Part shown: positions 1-5,387 of the stretch, piece by piece
Layout of the letters: each line of letters starts with the position of its first letter
Numbering within the stretch: position 1 is the first letter of the stretch
The notes under the pieces: model-generated
The model's input: the letters and a program-made list of their open reading frames with translations, nothing else
Databases searched by the model: none
Told to the model about the DNA's origin: nothing
Position numbers and translations under genes: made by a program
NCBI RefSeq assembly: GCF_024693525.1
Contig: NZ_JAILKR010000017.1
Span: 1 to 20,197 of the forward strand
From: Selenomonas sp.
GTDB lineage: Bacteria; Bacillota_C; Negativicutes; Selenomonadales; Selenomonadaceae
DNA: 20,197 nucleotides
Direction of reading: 5' to 3'

Positions 1-43
1 AAAATACAAAGATTCTCTACTCTACAGGAATTTTATAAAAACA

Positions 44-68
44 AAAAGGCCCCGTGAAAACTCACGAG
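44..68 (-). terminator. Rho-independent terminator after the displaced tRNA-Ser 3' end
   Basis: On the minus strand a CTCGTGAGTTTTCACGGG hairpin is followed by GCCTTTTTGTTTTT. It is a near copy of the terminator behind the intact tRNA at 17572-17598, with the same spacing to the tRNA 3' end. It was probably the original chromosomal terminator of the tRNA before insertion. Confidence 0.7.
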
Positions 69-76
69 ACCATTGC

Positions 77-141
77 TTTCAATGGCAGAGAGGGTGGGAT
101 TCGAACCCACGGTGGCTATTAACCACACTTGATTTCGAGTC
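77..141 (-). repeat. Left attachment site (attL): 3' half of tRNA-Ser(CGA)
   Basis: These 65 bases are identical to 17607-17671, which cover the intact tRNA-Ser from its anticodon loop to its CCA end. Similarity continues into the terminator. After base 141 the sequence departs from tRNA (TTCCCCTGAGGGGG), so this copy lacks the 5' half and cannot be a working tRNA. This is the usual footprint of a tyrosine integrase that uses a tRNA gene and restores the gene with element DNA. Crossover somewhere in the repeat, probably near the anticodon stem-loop, is inference. Confidence 0.92.
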
Positions 142-316
142 TTCCCCTGAGGGGGCAGAAACAAATTTCTGTCAATGTCCACAAGGCGTGTACTGTCGCG
201 GATTCTCGGAACCGTTGATGGGACTGGGCTCACGGGACTTTTCGTTTTCAAGATGGCCGTTTGGCGGTATTCCGTTTCTTTCCGTGGCTGATAAATTACT
301 CCACGGAAACCCGAAT

Positions 317-326
317 GTTACCCGAC
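317..326 (+). promoter_or_regulatory. Putative integrase arm-type site, left arm
   Basis: GTTACCCGAC occurs here about 175 bp inside attL and twice, in the same orientation, 57-77 bp inside attR (17530-17539 and 17541-17550). Repeated short sites in both arms fit binding by the N-terminal arm-binding domain of the integrase. No other copy was noticed in the window. Confidence 0.5.
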
Positions 327-354
327 GATTCCCCCTCCAACAAGATCTACGATT

Positions 355-383
355 TTGACGTATGGCCATCTAAAATATATGTT
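355..383 (+). promoter_or_regulatory. Putative promoter of a ~100-nt transcript
   Basis: TTGACG (355-360), a 17-base spacer and TATGTT (378-383). It would start a transcript near 390 that ends at the terminator at 456-487. The -10 box is mediocre, so the call is tentative. Confidence 0.35.
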
Positions 384-401
384 TCTATTTAATAAGGAAA
401 G

Positions 402-482
402 ATGTGGATTTTCCCTTTTTGGGTCTTCGGACTCAATCATATAAAAATCATGACCAGCTCTGTGCCAACGGCATGGAGCTGA
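402..482 (+). CDS. Putative 26-codon peptide ending inside a terminator
   Basis: The frame begins MWIFPFWVFG, is rich in Trp and Phe, and has AAGGA just upstream at a spacing of only about 3 bases. Its stop codon (480-482) lies at the foot of the terminator hairpin at 456-480. The arrangement resembles a leader peptide whose translation could affect termination, or simply a small RNA with a chance frame. No family is recognised. The next gene downstream is the type I toxin, which has its own promoter. Confidence 0.25.
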   Translation: MWIFPFWVFGLNHIKIMTSSVPTAWS

Positions 483-487
483 TTTTT
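456..487 (+). terminator. Rho-independent terminator
   Basis: AGCTCTGTGCC, an AAC loop and GGCATGGAGCT form an 11-bp stem (two G-U pairs), followed by GATTTTTT. A strong terminator with no conventional gene upstream implies a short transcript starting around 390. Confidence 0.75.
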
Positions 488-575
488 TAAGATTACTGAA
501 TGTGTATCTATTTAGAGTGACGGAACTTTATGCATACCTAAGCCTTTTTTTGTCTAGTGCACGCAATCATTCTCG

Positions 576-605
576 TTGTTCTTGCCTGCCAATTTGTGCT
601 ATACT
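576..605 (+). promoter_or_regulatory. Promoter of the type I toxin mRNA
   Basis: TTGTTC (576-581), an 18-base spacer and TATACT (600-605), giving a start near 612. The leader has a CCTC stretch (615-618) that could pair with the GGGAGGG ribosome site at 647-656 and delay translation, as in Fst mRNA; that pairing is inference. Confidence 0.6.
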
Positions 606-663
606 GTTATCTGCCGCGAACCTCTAACCATGGTTTATTCCTGGCGGGGAGGGAGGGATTCAC

Positions 664-762
664 ATGTACGATGATTACATCATTTCATTCGTGATCGGCG
701 TCGCCAGCAGCCTTACGGCAACCTGGCTCTATGACGCTATAACGTCATGGAAGCGGCACTAA
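664..762 (+). CDS. Putative type I (Fst/Ldr-like) membrane toxin, 32 aa
   Basis: The peptide starts MYDDYIISFVIGVASSLTAT and ends with TSWKRH. A short acidic N-terminus, one hydrophobic segment (about residues 5-24) and a small Trp/Lys/Arg tail are the build of type I toxic membrane peptides such as Fst and Ldr. The ATG follows a purine-rich GGGAGGGAGGG ribosome site. It has its own promoter (576-605) and terminator (805-830). A convergent antisense transcript from 951-923 carries a 17-nt copy of its codons 3-9 region, which would block early translation. No close homologue is recognised by sequence, so the toxin call rests on size, topology and RNA layout. The alternative is an unrelated small membrane protein. 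Confidence 0.65.
   Translation: MYDDYIISFVIGVASSLTATWLYDAITSWKRH
672..688 (+). repeat. Direct repeat, copy a (inside toxin codons 3-9)
   Basis: TGATTACATCATTTCAT is repeated exactly at 898-914. Because copy b is transcribed from the opposite strand near the 5' end of the antisense RNA, the two RNAs are complementary over 17 nt at the start of the toxin frame. The par locus of plasmid pAD1 (Fst/RNA II) uses the same trick. Confidence 0.9.
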
Positions 763-804
763 ATGCCCGGATTCCGTTTGTCTCACCAGCAAGCGGAACC
801 AAGA

Positions 805-830
805 GCCTCGGCAATCGCCGGGGCTTTTTT
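805..830 (+). terminator. Terminator of the toxin mRNA
   Basis: GCCTCGGC, loop AATC, GCCGGGGC (8 bp with one T-G pair) followed by six T. A second hairpin lies just upstream at 773-800 (11 bp with a bulged A), which would protect the 3' end of the mRNA. Confidence 0.85.
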
Positions 831-836
831 GCATAG

Positions 837-916
837 TAAAAGAGCCCTCACAGGTTACCGTCCTATAAGGGCTCTCTTTACCGGAATCAGCATGCACTGA
901 TTACATCATTTCATCT
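837..916 (-). ncRNA. Putative antitoxin antisense RNA of the type I locus
   Basis: A promoter at 951-923 should start an RNA near 916 on the minus strand. Its first bases hold the complement of toxin codons 3-9. It ends at a hairpin formed by AGAGCCCT (841-848 on plus) and AGGGCTCT (868-875), followed on minus by TTTTAC. Its length is about 80 nt. The AAGAGCC sequence at 801-807 in the toxin mRNA is also repeated at 840-846, giving a second 7-nt contact in the terminator regions. The 5' repeat plus terminator contact mirrors RNA II of par. Confidence 0.65.
898..914 (-). repeat. Direct repeat, copy b (5' end of antisense RNA)
   Basis: Exact 17-base copy of 672-688; see the toxin and antisense RNA entries. 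Confidence 0.9.
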
Positions 917-922
917 GCTTTG

Positions 923-951
923 ATTATACCACGTCCCTCCCCTCACGACAA
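923..951 (-). promoter_or_regulatory. Strong promoter of the antisense RNA
   Basis: On minus: TTGTCG (951-946), a 17-base spacer and a perfect TATAAT (928-923). It is stronger than the toxin promoter, as expected for a labile RNA antitoxin kept in excess. Confidence 0.75.
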
Positions 952-985
952 GAGTGAAAAGAACCTTTTAGTTGCAGGAAAATCC

Positions 986-1323
986 TGGCGAGCCGGATGC
1001 GAGCCTTTCCGGCGCAGGGATGCGCGGTGTCGCTGTCCGACGTGGACGCGGCTGCGTCCACCAAAGGACATGGACACCCGTGACCTGTTGGAGCGGTGCG
1101 CGGGGACGGGCTGGCGAGGGACTGGAGGCCGGCCGAGTGGGTCGAAGCTGCCTACCATGGCGGAAATAGTGCGAAGACCTGAGCACCCGTCATGGCAGGC
1201 AACTGAGGCCCCGAGCGCCAAACACAAGGCCATCGCCAGGCCGTCCCCGCCCCTCTTCGTGCGTCACTTATGAGGAGCTGCACTTGCGGCGTCTTGGGCG
1301 AAGTGGACAGCAAAGCTGTCCAC
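986..1323 (+). repeat. Structured module, copy 1 (inverted relative to copy 3)
   Basis: It begins with 22 bases identical in inverse to 3039-3060 and ends with the hairpin GTGGACAGC-AAA-GCTGTCCAC. Shared landmarks with 2738-3060 (minus) are GGCGAGCCGGATGCGAGCCT, CGACGTGG-hairpin-GTCCACCAAAGGA, GCGGAAATAG.GCGAAGAC.TGAGC, and CGAAGTGGAC-hairpin-GTCCACCCGAGCA. The bases inside the two hairpins differ between copies while pairing is kept. Confidence 0.8.
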
Positions 1324-1569
1324 CCGAGCACTATGACGCTTTTGACTGTTCAGCGTTGATTGGTCAACCTTCGGGCAGGAGCCGGCATCAGCCGACCGCA
1401 GTGCAGCGGAGGGCGGTTCATGCCGTGTCCTGCCCGCGGTAGTCGTGGCGAGTCTGCCGCATGATGATCCGTCGCAGTCTATGGCCATGCGCCGCCAGAT
1501 GGGGCGGGCTCACGGACGAGCCCGCTGACGGGAGCTGGACGCGGCCACCTGTGGGAGGTTCTCGAAAGC

Positions 1570-1665
1570 GGATTCTTTTCGATAACCGTGTCTATCGGAA
1601 GTGTGAGGGGCAGCCCGTAGGGTGCTCACTTCCGATAGACGTAAAGCGGTTATCGGAAGGAATCC
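1570..1665. other. Very long hairpin in the structured block
   Basis: Bases 1570-1588 pair with 1647-1665 over 19 bp (two G-T pairs). An internal loop (TG against CGTAAAG) leads to a perfect 13-bp stem, TCTATCGGAAGTG (1591-1603) with CACTTCCGATAGA (1627-1639). A 23-base apical loop has a GGGC-GCCC core. Confidence 0.85.
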
Positions 1666-1754
1666 AAGACGGGATGCCGTGCGTGAGCCGCGACGGAATC
1701 CGCAGGGGAGCTGGAGCCGTCCGACTGCACACACTCCCATTCGTGCCACGATGA

Positions 1755-1778
1755 TGACGCGTCAAATTGACCGGTCAA
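1755..1778. repeat. Tandem TGAC-NN-GTCA palindromes
   Basis: TGACGCGTCA (1755-1764) is followed three bases later by TTGACCGGTCAA (1767-1778). These are two of the 13 exact copies of this palindrome in the element. Confidence 0.8.
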
Positions 1779-1920
1779 AATCCTGCCGACGGACGGCGGC
1801 TGACCGAGGACTGAGGCGCGGCGGGCGCACTCCTGGCACGACGTACCGAGCAGCACCGCACGGCGGGAGCGTAGCGGACGCGGTGCGCCAGCGCAGTATG
1901 AGGGCCGCGAAAGAATATAC

Positions 1921-2002
1921 TGGGCGCGAGGTTGCTGTGACGCTGCCGCTAAAAGTAGGAGCACGCAGGCACTTCCGGCGGCACATGGCAACGTCGCGCC
2001 CA
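1921..2002. other. Long hairpin in the structured block
   Basis: TGGGCGCGA (1921-1929) pairs with TCGCGCCCA (1994-2002), and, after a G-G mismatch, GTTGC pairs with GCAAC (1988-1992). An inner TGCCGC/GCGGCA stem follows. Confidence 0.75.
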
Positions 2003-2094
2003 GCCTCTCATGGTGAGTTTGCAGGGCTGGGAGGGTGGGCGCCACGTAGTAAGGGATGCCTCGATGTAGACTGCCGTAAGGAGACGCCCACCCG

Positions 2095-2182
2095 GCGGTG
2101 TTCCTGCGACGTGGATGCTGACGCTTTTGGCGAGCTTCGACCGCCGTCAACTGCCAGCGTCCACGTCGCAGAGGAACACCGC
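2095..2182. other. Long 26-bp hairpin arm in the structured block
   Basis: GCGGTGTTCCT (2095-2105) pairs with AGGAACACCGC (2172-2182); after a 2-base bulge GCGACGTGGATGCTG (2106-2120) pairs with CAGCGTCCACGTCGC (2155-2169), with a single G-T pair. The tip folds again through TGAC/GTCA and GGCG/CGCC. It contains the GTGGAY...GTCCAC theme seen throughout the block. Confidence 0.85.
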
Positions 2183-2263
2183 TCCCCGCCCTTTTATGCT
2201 CCCCAAGAGTGCTGCTGGCTTTTCTCCGTGCCAACTCCTCATGGTTCGGGTGTCCTCTCTTTG

Positions 2264-2287
2264 GTGGACGGCCTAGCTGCCGTCCAC
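2264..2287 (-). repeat. Structured module, partial copy 2 (core hairpin)
   Basis: GTGGACGGC-CTAGCT-GCCGTCCAC. Read on minus it sits in ACGACGTGG...GTCCACCAAAGAGAGG followed by ACACCCGAACC, the same frame as the hairpins at 1042-1061 (plus) and 2983-3005 (minus). Three stems with different inner pairs in the same conserved setting indicate selection for the fold. Confidence 0.75.
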
Positions 2288-2737
2288 GTCGTTACCGGAC
2301 ACCTAGCGGGACGTGCTGGCGCACCTCCCGCCGCTCACATCGAGGCATCCGCAGGCCGTGCCGTTGCCGCTGCTTTCCCCCATCCTCGCGGACGGCCAGG
2401 CGGGCAGGGGGCTGTCTCTGCACGTGGACGCGGGTGCGTCCACTCTCCGCCCCCTTTCCCCCTACGGCCCCGACCAGCGGGGCCTACCCCCTTTCCCCCG
2501 TTTTCCTGCCCTGCGGTTCTGTGGCTCCTCGGGCAGGAACAGGAATATTGTGCCGCGGATAGGGGACAGGGGGCTTGGCAGCCCTCCCTGCGGTCGGGAC
2601 GACTACGGCGTCCAGCGAGAGCGGTGCGGGATAGCTCGCGCCGCCGTACCCCCTGCCCGCCTGGCCTTGGAGCTCCCTCAGGGGCTATTCTATGCCTGCT
2701 CGTCGGATCATATCATCAGCAGGCGTCCTCTGCTCGG

Positions 2738-3060
2738 GTGGACGGGCCAGCCGTCCACTTCGCAGACGACGCAATCCGTTGCTCTTGCCAGGTGCGCAGC
2801 AGAGCTGGACGGCTGACTGCGTTCGGCGTTCGGGGCTCCAGTCGCCTGCCTATGCGGGCGCTCAAGTCTTCGCGCTATTTCCGCACAGGTAGGCGCATTC
2901 CGCCCACTCAGCCGCACTCCGCATCCGCCCAGCACTGCCGCGCCGTGCAATCCCCGCACTGGTTCGGGTGTATGTTCCTTTGGTGGACACGCTACGCGTG
3001 GCCACGTCGTCACACACACCTGCGCCTCCATGCGCGGGAAGGCTCGCATCCGGCTCGCCA
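2738..3060 (-). repeat. Structured module, copy 3 (inverse of copy 1)
   Basis: Minus-strand counterpart of 986-1323; see that entry for shared landmarks. Its two hairpins are 2983-3005 (GTGG-CACGC stem with one mismatch) and 2738-2758 (GTGGACGG/CCGTCCAC), against GTGGACGC/GCGTCCAC and GTGGACAGC/GCTGTCCAC in copy 1. Confidence 0.8.
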
Positions 3061-3085
3061 CGACATCAAACATCCCTGCTTTTAT

Positions 3086-3114
3086 TTGTTTGAAAATTCT
3101 AAATGTGATATACT
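3086..3114 (+). promoter_or_regulatory. Promoter of the 30-codon peptide gene
   Basis: TTGTTT (3086-3091), a 17-base spacer and TATACT (3109-3114). The start would fall near 3121, so the mRNA begins almost directly at the AAGGAGG ribosome site. Confidence 0.7.
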
Positions 3115-3135
3115 ATTTACAAGGAGGCGGTTATT

Positions 3136-3228
3136 ATGGAAAACGAATCCATGACTTCAATTGAAATAACACGAATGATTGAAGTTTTCGTGTTCCTAGT
3201 TACCTGCTTCTTAAAACGACATAACTAA
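3136..3228 (+). CDS. Small putative membrane peptide, 30 aa
   Basis: The peptide starts MENESMTSIEITRMIEVF and ends TCFLKRHN. Residues about 14-26 are hydrophobic and are followed by a basic tail, like many type I toxins and small membrane peptides. A perfect AAGGAGG site lies 8 bases before the ATG, and a good promoter lies directly upstream, so expression is likely. On the opposite strand a weaker promoter (3276-3248) would make an RNA overlapping the 3' half of this frame, and an 8-bp hairpin inside the frame (3168-3194) could terminate it. A second type I toxin-antitoxin pair is possible but unproven. It may also be a leader for the gene at 3326. Confidence 0.5.
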   Translation: MENESMTSIEITRMIEVFVFLVTCFLKRHN

Positions 3229-3325
3229 CCACACAAACCGACTTATCATTTTACCACGCAGCTACCGCTGAATAAACTTCACTAAAATCTTAATATTTAT
3301 TACCCCCAAGAAAAAAGGTGCAAAA

Positions 3326-3931
3326 ATGATGAACAGAGTAGATTTTATACGTAATTATTGGAGTTATTATCTCGCACTCGAAAATCGTGTTTTACAAACC
3401 ACAAATTATTTAGAAATTCACCGCGACAATAAAAATGCTTTTTCTAATGAATATGCTATTCTTATGCAGGCAACAGGTGGAGAATTAGATTCCTTCTTTA
3501 AACAATATTGTAACTTCGAACCTGATGAACACAAAACGATTGCTCATTATGCCAGCTTTATCCTTAGTGAATATCCAGACATAAAAGAACAGTCCATTAC
3601 GGTTATAGGAACCGATTTAAACATTATCCCTTTCGCAAATTGGAATCAAAATCAAGCAAACCAATCGCTATTTTGGTGGGCTGCATATAATAATGTTAAG
3701 CATAATCGACATATGTGCAAAAGCGATGCTTCTCAAAAAAACATCCTACATATCCTAGGTGCATTATATTTGATTGAAATGAAGTATTTAAAAAAAATAA
3801 CCGCTGGATTAGAGCAACCAGATGTGCCAGATAATGTATCAAAACTATTTTCCTTAGATAATTGGAATTATCACCACATCCCGATAAACGATTATATGGC
3901 TGTAATAGATGACGAAATAACTAGCCTATAA
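3326..3931 (+). CDS. Hypothetical protein, 201 aa
   Basis: A clean AT-rich frame preceded by AAAGG about 7 bases before the first of two adjacent ATG codons. The protein looks soluble and mainly helical, with no signal peptide or membrane segment. Its most distinctive stretch is FWWAAYNNVKHNR (about residues 112-125) followed by a hydrophobic helix. The N-VKH-R pattern recalls the R/H-bearing helices of HEPN-like proteins seen in defence and toxin contexts, but the canonical R-x4-6-H spacing is not clearly present, so I do not assign a function. Its base composition matches the restriction-modification genes at 5712-10835 rather than the rest of the element, suggesting shared origin of the cargo. 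Confidence 0.75.
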   Translation: MMNRVDFIRNYWSYYLALENRVLQTTNYLEIHRDNKNAFSNEYAILMQATGGELDSFFKQYCNFEPDEHKTIAHYASFILSEYPDIKEQSITVIGTDLNIIPFANWNQNQANQSLFWWAAYNNVKHNRHMCKSDASQKNILHILGALYLIEMKYLKKITAGLEQPDVPDNVSKLFSLDNWNYHHIPINDYMAVIDDEITSL

Positions 3932-4116
3932 TCAATTCCAATTTGCATTTGATATACTCATCAGATAACATACGCAACCATATCATATTGCTAGAAAATC
4001 TCGCTTTATGGCTACTCTCCTTTTTCTGAACCAGCATAACTCCCCCCTGTCCTTCGACAAGGATTTTTACTATACTCCCCCATCATGTCTTTAAAACCTG
4101 TATCATTATAACGAAA

Positions 4117-4159
4117 CGTGGGCGGCTGACTTGTCAAATTGACTTATCAGCCGCCCACG
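4117..4159 (-). terminator. Strong hairpin ending the DUF1659/DUF2922 array
   Basis: CGTGGGCGGCTGA (4117-4129) pairs perfectly with TCAGCCGCCCACG (4147-4159); the inner part (TTGTCAA/TTGAC) also pairs. On minus it is followed by TTTCGTTATAA, a weak U-run. It contains one exact TGAC-TT-GTCA (4127-4136). The same inner sequence recurs in the hairpin at 4671-4709 with different outer stem bases. Confidence 0.65.
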
Positions 4160-4189
4160 CTATGTGAAATCAACTGTCATGCTCCACTG

Positions 4190-4408
4190 TTACTGCGTGA
4201 TTTCATCATCAGACACGGTACGGATAAAGGCTTTATTCAGGGACACCAGCCGCTTTCCGTTGATAAGAAAAAACTTCGTCGACCGGACTTTCGTCACGAA
4301 ATTGTAGATATCCGCCCGCTTCAAATCATCACGCGGTGCCGGGATCGTAAGCTCCGCCGTTTTGCCATCCGAACGGTTAAAGATGATAAAGAGTGTCTTC
4401 TCCTTCAT
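4190..4408 (-). CDS. DUF2922 family protein, 72 aa (cassette 2)
   Basis: The protein begins MKEKTLFIIFNRSDGKTAEL and carries the family pattern: an N-terminal strand, GKT, a P-x-x-DL turn (residues about 24-29), then STKFF (44-48). DUF2922 proteins are about 70 aa, of unknown function, and usually sit beside DUF1659 and YvrJ genes in Bacillota. It lies 18 bases after the DUF1659 gene at 4427-4651 and is a diverged paralogue of 4914-5129. It ends the array; no YvrJ gene follows it before the 4117-4159 hairpin. Confidence 0.85.
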   Translation of the reverse strand: MKEKTLFIIFNRSDGKTAELTIPAPRDDLKRADIYNFVTKVRSTKFFLINGKRLVSLNKAFIRTVSDDEITQ

Positions 4409-4426
4409 GTGAAATCCCCCTTAGCC

Positions 4427-4651
4427 TCAGACCGCCACCAGGGACGCCGATTCTTCGCGAACAATCGCATGCACCCTGCTTTTCTGCAAATCTTCCAAGG
4501 CTCTTGCCACCACATAAAAATCTTCGTCCGAAACGTCCGGATCTACATGCGGAAACGTCAGCTCCGCATACACATTCTTGCCTGCAGCATTCTGCCCCTT
4601 GATGAACGTGAATTTTAGCGTACACGACCTTGCTTCTTTCTTAGCCTCCAT
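4427..4651 (-). CDS. DUF1659 family protein, 74 aa (cassette 2)
   Basis: It begins MEAKKEARSCTLKFTF and contains the family's GKNVYAELTFPHVDPDV core, where the hydrophobic strand is followed by acidic turns. Function is unknown. The start is set by GGAGG seven bases upstream. It is nearly the same length and pattern as 5143-5367, so the DUF1659-DUF2922 pair has been duplicated. The hairpin at 4671-4709 lies between its ribosome site and the upstream cassette. Confidence 0.85.
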   Translation of the reverse strand: MEAKKEARSCTLKFTFIKGQNAAGKNVYAELTFPHVDPDVSDEDFYVVARALEDLQKSRVHAIVREESASLVAV

Positions 4652-4670
4652 AATAAAACCTCCGAATAAA

Positions 4671-4709
4671 CGGACGGCTGACTTGTCAATTTGACTTGTC
4701 AGCCGTCCG
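4671..4709 (-). terminator. Inter-cassette hairpin with two TGAC-TT-GTCA motifs
   Basis: CGGACGGCTGAC pairs with GTCAGCCGTCCG, then a TT/TT internal loop, then GTCAA with TTGAC. On minus it is followed by TTTATT directly before the next ribosome site, so it may attenuate rather than stop transcription. It holds TGACTTGTCA at 4679-4688 and 4692-4701. Confidence 0.6.
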
Positions 4710-4746
4710 TAGCTTAGGGATTGGGATTATGCGTATAGCAGAACAG

Positions 4747-4890
4747 CTAGTGCCGCTGGAGTTCCTTGATGAGTTCGCCGATCTTATCCGTCAGATTATC
4801 CATCGACCGTTGGAAACGGGTCAAGAGGTAGAACGTCACCACGATTGGGAACCCTACGGCAGATATAGCCGTGAGAACGGTCTGCTCCAT
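4747..4890 (-). CDS. yvrJ: YvrJ family small membrane protein, 47 aa
   Basis: The translation starts MEQTVLTAISAVGFPIVVTF, continues YLLTRFQRSMD and ends with a charged amphipathic helix (about residues 28-47). The GFPI-V--YLL-R pattern with an N-terminal membrane segment is the YvrJ family signature; function is unknown. I chose the ATG at 4890 because GGAG lies 6 bases upstream; an in-frame ATG at 4902 would add four residues. It follows the DUF2922 gene by 23 bases and completes the usual DUF1659-DUF2922-YvrJ trio. Confidence 0.8.
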   Translation of the reverse strand: MEQTVLTAISAVGFPIVVTFYLLTRFQRSMDNLTDKIGELIKELQRH

Positions 4891-4913
4891 GGCTTGCTCC
4901 ATAGCACCATTTC

Positions 4914-5129
4914 TCAAGCAAGGATAGCTTTCTCCTCAACCGTGCGGAAGAACGCTTTCTTGCAGCCCGTCACTTCTGCATTATCGATGAGAAAGAACTT
5001 CGTCGACACGATTTTGCTCACAGCCTTTTCCACATCCTCAGCCGTAAGATCTGCCCGCGGTGCCGAGATACTGAGGTCTTTCGTCTTGCCATTGGCAAGG
5101 TTCAGTACGATGATAAGTGTCGTTTTCAT
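4914..5129 (-). CDS. DUF2922 family protein, 71 aa (cassette 1)
   Basis: It begins MKTTLIIVLNLANGKTKDLS, with the family's GKT, the PRADL turn (residues about 24-28) and STKFF. It is a paralogue of 4190-4408 and sits 13 bases after the DUF1659 gene, so it is co-transcribed. Role unknown. Confidence 0.85.
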   Translation of the reverse strand: MKTTLIIVLNLANGKTKDLSISAPRADLTAEDVEKAVSKIVSTKFFLIDNAEVTGCKKAFFRTVEEKAILA

Positions 5130-5142
5130 TTATTATCCCCCC

Positions 5143-5367
5143 TTACTCAGCCACCAGGCTGGCACTGTCCGCGCGCACAACGTCTGCGACGGTCATCTCC
5201 TGCAGCCGGCCAATGAGCCCCGCCACCTCGAACATATCGCCATCTGCGACCTCAGGATTGACGTGACTGAACGTCAGCATCGTATACACATCGCGGCCAC
5301 TCTCAGTCTGCCCTTTGACACATTTGAGCTTGAGCGCACAGGTCTTGTCTTCTTTCTTGGCTTCCAT
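5143..5367 (-). CDS. DUF1659 family protein, 74 aa (cassette 1)
   Basis: It begins MEAKKEDKTCALKLKC and ends DSASLVAE, parallel to 4427-4651 (ESASLVAV). A perfect AAGGAGG lies 7 bases before this ATG. A longer in-frame extension up to 5499 exists but has no ribosome site and runs through the 5388-5428 hairpin, so I reject it. It is the first gene of the minus-strand array. Confidence 0.85.
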   Translation of the reverse strand: MEAKKEDKTCALKLKCVKGQTESGRDVYTMLTFSHVNPEVADGDMFEVAGLIGRLQEMTVADVVRADSASLVAE

Positions 5368-5387
5368 GATAAAACCTCCTTTATAAC

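Larger units (their letters stand above)
986..3060. ncRNA. 2.1-kb GC-rich hairpin-dense block: candidate giant structured RNA or palindromic element
   Basis: Open frames cross this block on both strands, but their translations are low-complexity Arg/Pro/Ser-rich strings with no domain, no ribosome site and no start-stop logic, so I read it as non-coding. It contains many long helices: 19 + 13 bp at 1570-1665, 14 bp at 1921-2002, 26 bp at 2095-2182, 9 bp at 2033-2093, and a 14-bp long-range match (2054-2067 with 2337-2350). Seven hairpins close with GTGGAC-like and GTCCAC-like arms and have different inner bases. The outer ~340 bp at each end are inverted, diverged copies of each other with a 22-base identical tip. 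No clear promoter or U-run terminator was found at either edge, so the transcribed strand is unknown. I could not match it to GOLLD, ROOL, OLE or a group II intron by eye. Confidence 0.5.

Noticed and set aside
172..369. 65-codon minus frame in the left arm
   Set aside because: No ribosome site and no recognisable domain; it runs across the arm site at 317-326. It might be a relic of an older gene end but cannot be supported.
986..1013. Group II intron domain V-like GAGCCGGATGCG
   Set aside because: The complementary GTTC side of domain V and the domain VI adenosine are missing, copy 3 does not keep a matching fold, and no intron-encoded protein is present.
1042..3005. Integron attC sites
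   Set aside because: No RYYYAAC/GTTRRRY core boxes and no gene cassettes between the hairpins.
1622..3154. 510-codon open frame on plus, and other frames of 100-190 codons on both strands in 920-3073
   Set aside because: No ribosome site, Arg/Pro/Ser-rich low-complexity translation, overlapping open frames on both strands, and clear hairpin structure explain the openness by GC content.
3939..4060. 38-codon minus frame beginning MLVQKKESSHK upstream of the array terminator
   Set aside because: The only purine-rich stretch is 2 bases from the ATG, no promoter is evident, and it overlaps the end of the 3326-3931 gene.
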